This document shows, in pieces, positions 60,691 through 64,000 of a DNA stretch of 64,000 bases (positions are counted from its first letter, which is position 1; every line of letters starts with the position of its first letter). This stretch comes from Mycolicibacterium goodii (GTDB lineage: Bacteria > Actinomycetota > Actinomycetes > Mycobacteriales > Mycobacteriaceae), in contig NZ_CP092364.2 of NCBI RefSeq assembly GCF_022370755.2, forward strand, positions 5,642,001 through 5,706,000, written 5' to 3'. The position numbers and the translations under genes are program-made. Under the pieces are notes generated by a model, which did no database searches, had not been told where the DNA came from, and saw only the letters and a list, made by a program, of their open reading frames with translations.

Positions 60691-61197
60691 CTACTCCCCG
60701 TCCGCACCCTTGGCGCGCCGGTAATACCTGCGCGCCTTCATGCGATTGCCGCAGATGGCCATCGAACACCACCGCGCCGTGTTCGGCTTGCTGCGATCGA
60801 TCAGGAACAGCCGGCATTCGTCATTGGCGCAGGCGCGTAGCCGCCCAGGGCTGTTGATCCGCAACGCATCCCATGCCAACACCGCCCGCGCAGCGGGCGT
60901 CGCACTGAGTTCCCAGCCGACCCCGTGCGGTGTCACCGTCGGCCGCATTGTCACGTCACCCAGGAACCGGTCCAACAGCGCAGGCGACCGCGCGCCCCGC
61001 ACCACGTCCTGAAGCAGATCTCGCACCGCCGTCAGGTTCGCGCGTTCCGTCTCGTCGACCTCGTGCGCCCGCAGCCAGGCTCTGCCTTCGTCGGGGTCGG
61101 CGAGCACATCCCGCTCTTGGCCATCCACCACCGGTGTGGTGTTGAGCAGATCGAGCAGGAACTCCTCGTCCCGCCGCTGCGCCACCGCAACGTCCAT
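60691..61197 (-). CDS. CGNR zinc-finger transcriptional regulator (ABATE domain)
   Basis: This 168-residue protein has an N-terminal stress-linked ABATE domain (FLLDLLNTTPVVDGQERD) and a C-terminal CGNR zinc finger (RLRACANDECRLFLIDRSKPNTARWCSMAICGNRMKARRYYRR, about 120-162). The cysteines lie in CANDEC and CSMAIC. ATG 61197 follows GGAGG. It is divergent from the hydrolase operon with an 84-base gap of unusual symmetry and likely controls it. Confidence 0.9.
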   Translation of the reverse strand: MDVAVAQRRDEEFLLDLLNTTPVVDGQERDVLADPDEGRAWLRAHEVDETERANLTAVRDLLQDVVRGARSPALLDRFLGDVTMRPTVTPHGVGWELSATPAARAVLAWDALRINSPGRLRACANDECRLFLIDRSKPNTARWCSMAICGNRMKARRYYRRAKGADGE

Positions 61198-61281
61198 ATC
61201 TAACCTCCAAAAAACTATTGACAGGTTACAACATTGCGCACACACTGAACTAACCGTCAATCAATTTTTTAGGGGTTAGCC
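61198..61281. promoter_or_regulatory. Divergent, symmetrical promoter region
   Basis: The outer parts are near mirror images: CTAACCTCCAAAAAACTATTGAC on one side and the inverse of GTCAATCAATTTTTTAGGGGTTAG on the other. TTGACA (plus strand, 61218-61223) and TTGACG (minus strand, 61253-61258) could be facing -35 elements with overlapping spacers. The region probably carries the regulator's operator. Confidence 0.5.
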
Positions 61282-62145
61282 ATGAAGGTTCATCACCGCT
61301 ACGCCACCATCGAGGGCCGGCGGCTCTTCTACCGCGAAGCGGGCGCCGCCGACGCTACGCCGATCGTCCTGCTGCACGGGTTCCCCACCAGCTCGTTCAT
61401 GTTCCGCGAGCTCATCCCGAAACTCGCCGAGCACTACCGCGTCATCGCCCCCGACCACCTGGGTTTCGGATACTCCGACGCGCCGCCCGTCGACGAGTTC
61501 GACTACACCTTCGACGCGCTCACCGATCTGACCGAGGGTCTGCTCCAGCACCTCGGCGTCACCCGCTACGCGATCTACGTGCAGGACTACGGCGCCCCGA
61601 TCGGCTGGCGCCTGGCGCTACGGCACCCGGATGCCATCAGCGCGATCGTGACCCAGAACGGCAACGGATACGTTGAAGGTTTCGTCGAGGATTTCTGGGC
61701 GACGGTGTGGGACTACCACCGTGAACAGACTCCGCAGACCGAGGCCGGCGTCCGCGCGGCTCTGGACCCCGAAGCGATCAAATGGCAGTACCTGACCGGC
61801 GTGCCCGACGAGACACTCGTGAGTCCCGACACCTGGACCCACGATGCCGCGCAACTCGCCCGCCCGGGGAACGACGCCATCCAGCTCAAGCTGTTCGCCG
61901 ACTATGCGACCAATCCTCCGCTGTATCCGTTGTTCCACGAATACCTCCGTGGCAGCGGGGTTCCCGTGCTCGCGGTGTGGGGCCAGGGCGATCCGATCTT
62001 CGGACCCGACGGAGCCCGCGCCTTCGAGAAGGACGCCGCCGACGCCGAGATCCACCTGCTCGACGGCGGCCACTTCCTGCTCGAAACCCACGTCGACGAA
62101 GTGGCGCACCTGATCGACTCGTTCTTGGAGAGGAAGGTCGCATGA
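61282..62145 (+). CDS. Alpha/beta hydrolase of the haloalkane dehalogenase/epoxide hydrolase type
   Basis: The 287-residue protein has the oxyanion motif LLHGFPTSSFMF, DHLGFGYSD, and an aspartate nucleophile (Asp102 in YVQDYGAPIGWRLA) in place of serine, as in dehalogenases and epoxide hydrolases. The acid is in the WGQGDPIFG region and the His is in DGGHFLLETH. The tryptophan that follows the nucleophile in classical haloalkane dehalogenases is a tyrosine here. It is the first gene of an operon with a HAD dehalogenase and a MDR enzyme. Confidence 0.88.
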   Translation: MKVHHRYATIEGRRLFYREAGAADATPIVLLHGFPTSSFMFRELIPKLAEHYRVIAPDHLGFGYSDAPPVDEFDYTFDALTDLTEGLLQHLGVTRYAIYVQDYGAPIGWRLALRHPDAISAIVTQNGNGYVEGFVEDFWATVWDYHREQTPQTEAGVRAALDPEAIKWQYLTGVPDETLVSPDTWTHDAAQLARPGNDAIQLKLFADYATNPPLYPLFHEYLRGSGVPVLAVWGQGDPIFGPDGARAFEKDAADAEIHLLDGGHFLLETHVDEVAHLIDSFLERKVA

Positions 62146-62819
62146 CCGAACACGTGCTGGTCTTCGACGTCAACGAGACGCTCATCGACATCGGCTCGCT
62201 GCAACCACATTTCGAGCGTGTCTTCGGGGACGGGCAGGTGCTGCGCGAATGGTTCGGGCAGTTGGTCATGCACTCGATGGCGCTCACGCTGTCGGGCAAC
62301 TACACGGACTTCTTCACCCTCGGGCAGGGCGTGCTACGGATGCTCGCCGACATCCACGGCGTGACGATCTCCGACGAGGACGTACGCACCTTCGCCGAAG
62401 GTATGCGCAGCATGCCGGCGTACCCCGACGTCGCGGAAGGTCTGCAGAATCTGCGCGACAAAGGCTATCGCCTTGTCACACTGACCAATTCACCTCACTC
62501 CGATGCCCCCACACCGCTGGAGCGGGCTGGACTCGCCGGCTACTTCGAGCGCCAGTTCACCGTCGACGAACAGCGCGTCTTCAAACCGGCGACGACGCTC
62601 TACACGCACGTCGCCTCCGCGCTCGGTGTCACCCCGACGCAGTGCACGATGGTCGCCGCACACACGTGGGACATCATCGGCGCCCGGTCCGCCGGCTACC
62701 GCGGCGCGCTCATCACCCGCCCCGGCAATGCGGCGCTATCCGCACCCGGGGTGCCGCAGCCCGACGTCGTCGCGGCAGACCTCTTGCAACTCAACGACAT
62801 ACTCGAGAGGAAATCATGA
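62142..62819 (+). CDS. HAD-family hydrolase, haloacid dehalogenase type II-like
   Basis: The 225-residue protein begins MTEHVLVFDVNETLIDIGSL, where Asp9 is the nucleophile of the HAD motif I. Motif II (LTNSP), motif III (Lys in RVFKPATTLYTHV) and a motif IV-like region (VAAHTWDIIGARSAGY) follow. VAAHTWD is typical of L-2-haloacid dehalogenases. It overlaps the hydrolase stop by four bases and the next gene by four bases, so the three genes are co-translated. Confidence 0.9.
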   Translation: MTEHVLVFDVNETLIDIGSLQPHFERVFGDGQVLREWFGQLVMHSMALTLSGNYTDFFTLGQGVLRMLADIHGVTISDEDVRTFAEGMRSMPAYPDVAEGLQNLRDKGYRLVTLTNSPHSDAPTPLERAGLAGYFERQFTVDEQRVFKPATTLYTHVASALGVTPTQCTMVAAHTWDIIGARSAGYRGALITRPGNAALSAPGVPQPDVVAADLLQLNDILERKS

Positions 62820-63802
62820 CAACCAGCATGCGTGCCATCGTGCTCGACGGCTTCGGCGGGCTCGAGCACCTCGTCTACACCGAGATCGACAAGCCCGAGC
62901 CCAAGGCCGGTGAAGTGGTCATCAAGATCAAGGGATTCGGGATCAACCATGCCGAGATGCACATGCGGCGCGGCGAATGGGCCGAGGCCGCGAAGGTGAG
63001 CGGTATCGAGTGCGTCGGGATCGTCGACTCGTGTCCGGGCGGGGAATTTCCCGAGGGCGCGAAGGTTGCGGCGCTCATGGGCGGTCTCGGCCGCACCATC
63101 AACGGCAGTTACGCCGAGTACACCAGGGGTCGGGCTGAAAACGTCGCCCTCATCGAATCGGGCCTACCCTGGTCACATCTCGCCGCGCTCCCGGAAACCT
63201 ACGCGACCGCCTGGACGTGCCTCTTCCGAAACATCGGCTTGCAGAGTGGCCAGACGCTGGTGATCCGCGGTGCGACATCGTCCTTCGGCCAGGCCGCGGT
63301 CAAGCTCGCGGTCAACGCGGGCGCCCGCGTCATCGCCACCACCCGCAGCACCGAGCGGTTCCCTCTGTTGGAGGACCTCGGCGTGGCCCGCGTCGAACGG
63401 GAGGTGCCGGATCTGAGCGCACACATCGCCGAGAGCGGGGGAATCGACGCGGTGTTGGACCTGGTCGGCAACAGCACCATCCTCGACTCGCTGGACATGC
63501 TGCGTCGTGGCGGAACCGCTTGCCTGGCCGGATGGTTGGGCGGTTTGGACCCGATCGCCGACTTCAATCCGCTCCTGCGGATGGCCAGCGGCGTGTATTT
63601 GACCTTCTTCGGAAGTTTCGTGTTCGGCAGTCCCGGATTCCCGCTGTCCGACGTGCCCCTTCAGGACATCGCACGTCAGGTCGAGCACGGCGAACTCCAG
63701 GCGGCGCCCACACGGGTGTTCTCGTTCGACGATGTCCGCGAGGCGCACCGGGTCATGGAGGCCGGTGAGGCCGGCGGCAAGATGGTCGTCGTCCTGGACT
63801 GA
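62816..63802 (+). CDS. Zinc-independent MDR enzyme (quinone oxidoreductase-like)
   Basis: The 328-residue protein has the GroES-like start (MRAIVLDGFGGLEHLVYTEI), INHAEMHMRRGEW, and a Rossmann motif IRGATSSFGQAAVKLA. No zinc ligands are seen, as in quinone oxidoreductases. It probably uses NADPH to reduce an aldehyde, enone or quinone. It is the third gene in the operon. Confidence 0.9.
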   Translation: MTTSMRAIVLDGFGGLEHLVYTEIDKPEPKAGEVVIKIKGFGINHAEMHMRRGEWAEAAKVSGIECVGIVDSCPGGEFPEGAKVAALMGGLGRTINGSYAEYTRGRAENVALIESGLPWSHLAALPETYATAWTCLFRNIGLQSGQTLVIRGATSSFGQAAVKLAVNAGARVIATTRSTERFPLLEDLGVARVEREVPDLSAHIAESGGIDAVLDLVGNSTILDSLDMLRRGGTACLAGWLGGLDPIADFNPLLRMASGVYLTFFGSFVFGSPGFPLSDVPLQDIARQVEHGELQAAPTRVFSFDDVREAHRVMEAGEAGGKMVVVLD

Positions 63803-63814
63803 GCTGAGCGGTTC

Positions 63815-64000
63815 CTATGCCGCAGCGGCCTTGACGGCCTCGCCGACCTCGGTGCGCAACCGGTGGAACTCCGGTGAGCGCCGCAGCTCGTGCGGATCGA
63901 TCCCCGTGCGCGGCAGGTCGACCGGAAGGTCGAGCGCCACCTTGCCGGGTCTACGCGTCAACACCACGATCCGCGATCCCAGGAACGCGGCCTCGTCGGC
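63815..64000 (-). CDS. ABC transporter ATP-binding protein, C-terminal part (partial at window edge)
   Basis: The stop is CTA at 63815-63817 and the frame continues past the window. About 61 residues are visible: ADEAAFLGSRIVVLTRRPGKV, then basic and charged sequence ending KAAAA. This matches the end of SsuB/TauB/nitrate-type ATPases (xDEAxxLxDRVVVLxxRPG). It is convergent with the MDR gene. The substrate of the transporter cannot be known from this part. Confidence 0.75.
   Translation of the reverse strand, partial: ADEAAFLGSRIVVLTRRPGKVALDLPVDLPRTGIDPHELRRSPEFHRLRTEVGEAVKAAAA

Overview
The window is GC-rich actinobacterial DNA. A complete mce1 locus (fadD5, yrbE1A/B, mce1A-F and four Mce-associated genes) sits beside an mce1R-type regulator, pntAA/AB/B, adhE1-type and 13E12-family genes. 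This content points to a rapid-growing Mycolicibacterium resembling the M. smegmatis group; the species is inferred from gene content and was not tested. No tRNA, rRNA or CRISPR array was recognised.

Region 1 (1-16.5 kb) is an oxalate and formate metabolism island. It holds two OFA-family MFS transporters (one partial), a GntR regulator, FdhD, an NAD-dependent molybdenum formate dehydrogenase (FdsG-B-A-D), formyl-CoA:oxalate CoA-transferase, oxalyl-CoA decarboxylase, a LysR regulator, a single-domain PAS protein, pyruvate kinase and a PanE-family reductase. The proposed logic is import of oxalate, activation to oxalyl-CoA, decarboxylation to formyl-CoA, release of formate and oxidation of formate to NADH. 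The PanE-like protein is a candidate oxalyl-CoA reductase giving glyoxylate. A palindrome close to TGCATAC-N-GTATGCA recurs in the upstream regions of several of these genes and suggests one regulon.

Region 2 (16.6-23.5 kb) carries the proton-translocating transhydrogenase operon pntAA-AB-B. It is translationally coupled to a ThiC paralogue that lacks the C-terminal iron-sulphur motif. A MOSC protein, a TetR regulator and an aldo/keto reductase follow.

Region 3 (23.6-35.7 kb) is a 13E12-type HNH gene split by a 10,411-bp integrated element with a 5-bp CATCA core at both ends. Joining the two flanks restores the HNH reading frame exactly. The element resembles phiRv1: serine integrase (frameshifted by one base), small early genes, a replication-initiator-like gene with internal iterons, and a head module (ClpP-like protease, decoration protein, capsid, scaffold-like protein). 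No terminase, portal or tail gene is seen. At the far end it carries an AAA+ ATPase/subtilase pair resembling the IetAS anti-phage system. This cargo looks less GC-rich than its surroundings.

Region 4 (35.7-52.0 kb) is the mce1 lipid-import operon, read leftward from fadD5 to a DUF1275 membrane protein, with the divergent regulator mce1R. Region 5 (52.0-60.7 kb) has an SRPBCC protein, a thioesterase, a zinc alcohol dehydrogenase, an enolase-superfamily dehydratase with its GntR regulator, a TctABC tripartite transporter, an SDR/TetR pair and a 36-codon leaderless small gene. Region 6 (60.7-64 kb) has a CGNR regulator divergent from an alpha/beta hydrolase, HAD dehalogenase and quinone-oxidoreductase operon, then the C-terminus of an ABC ATPase.
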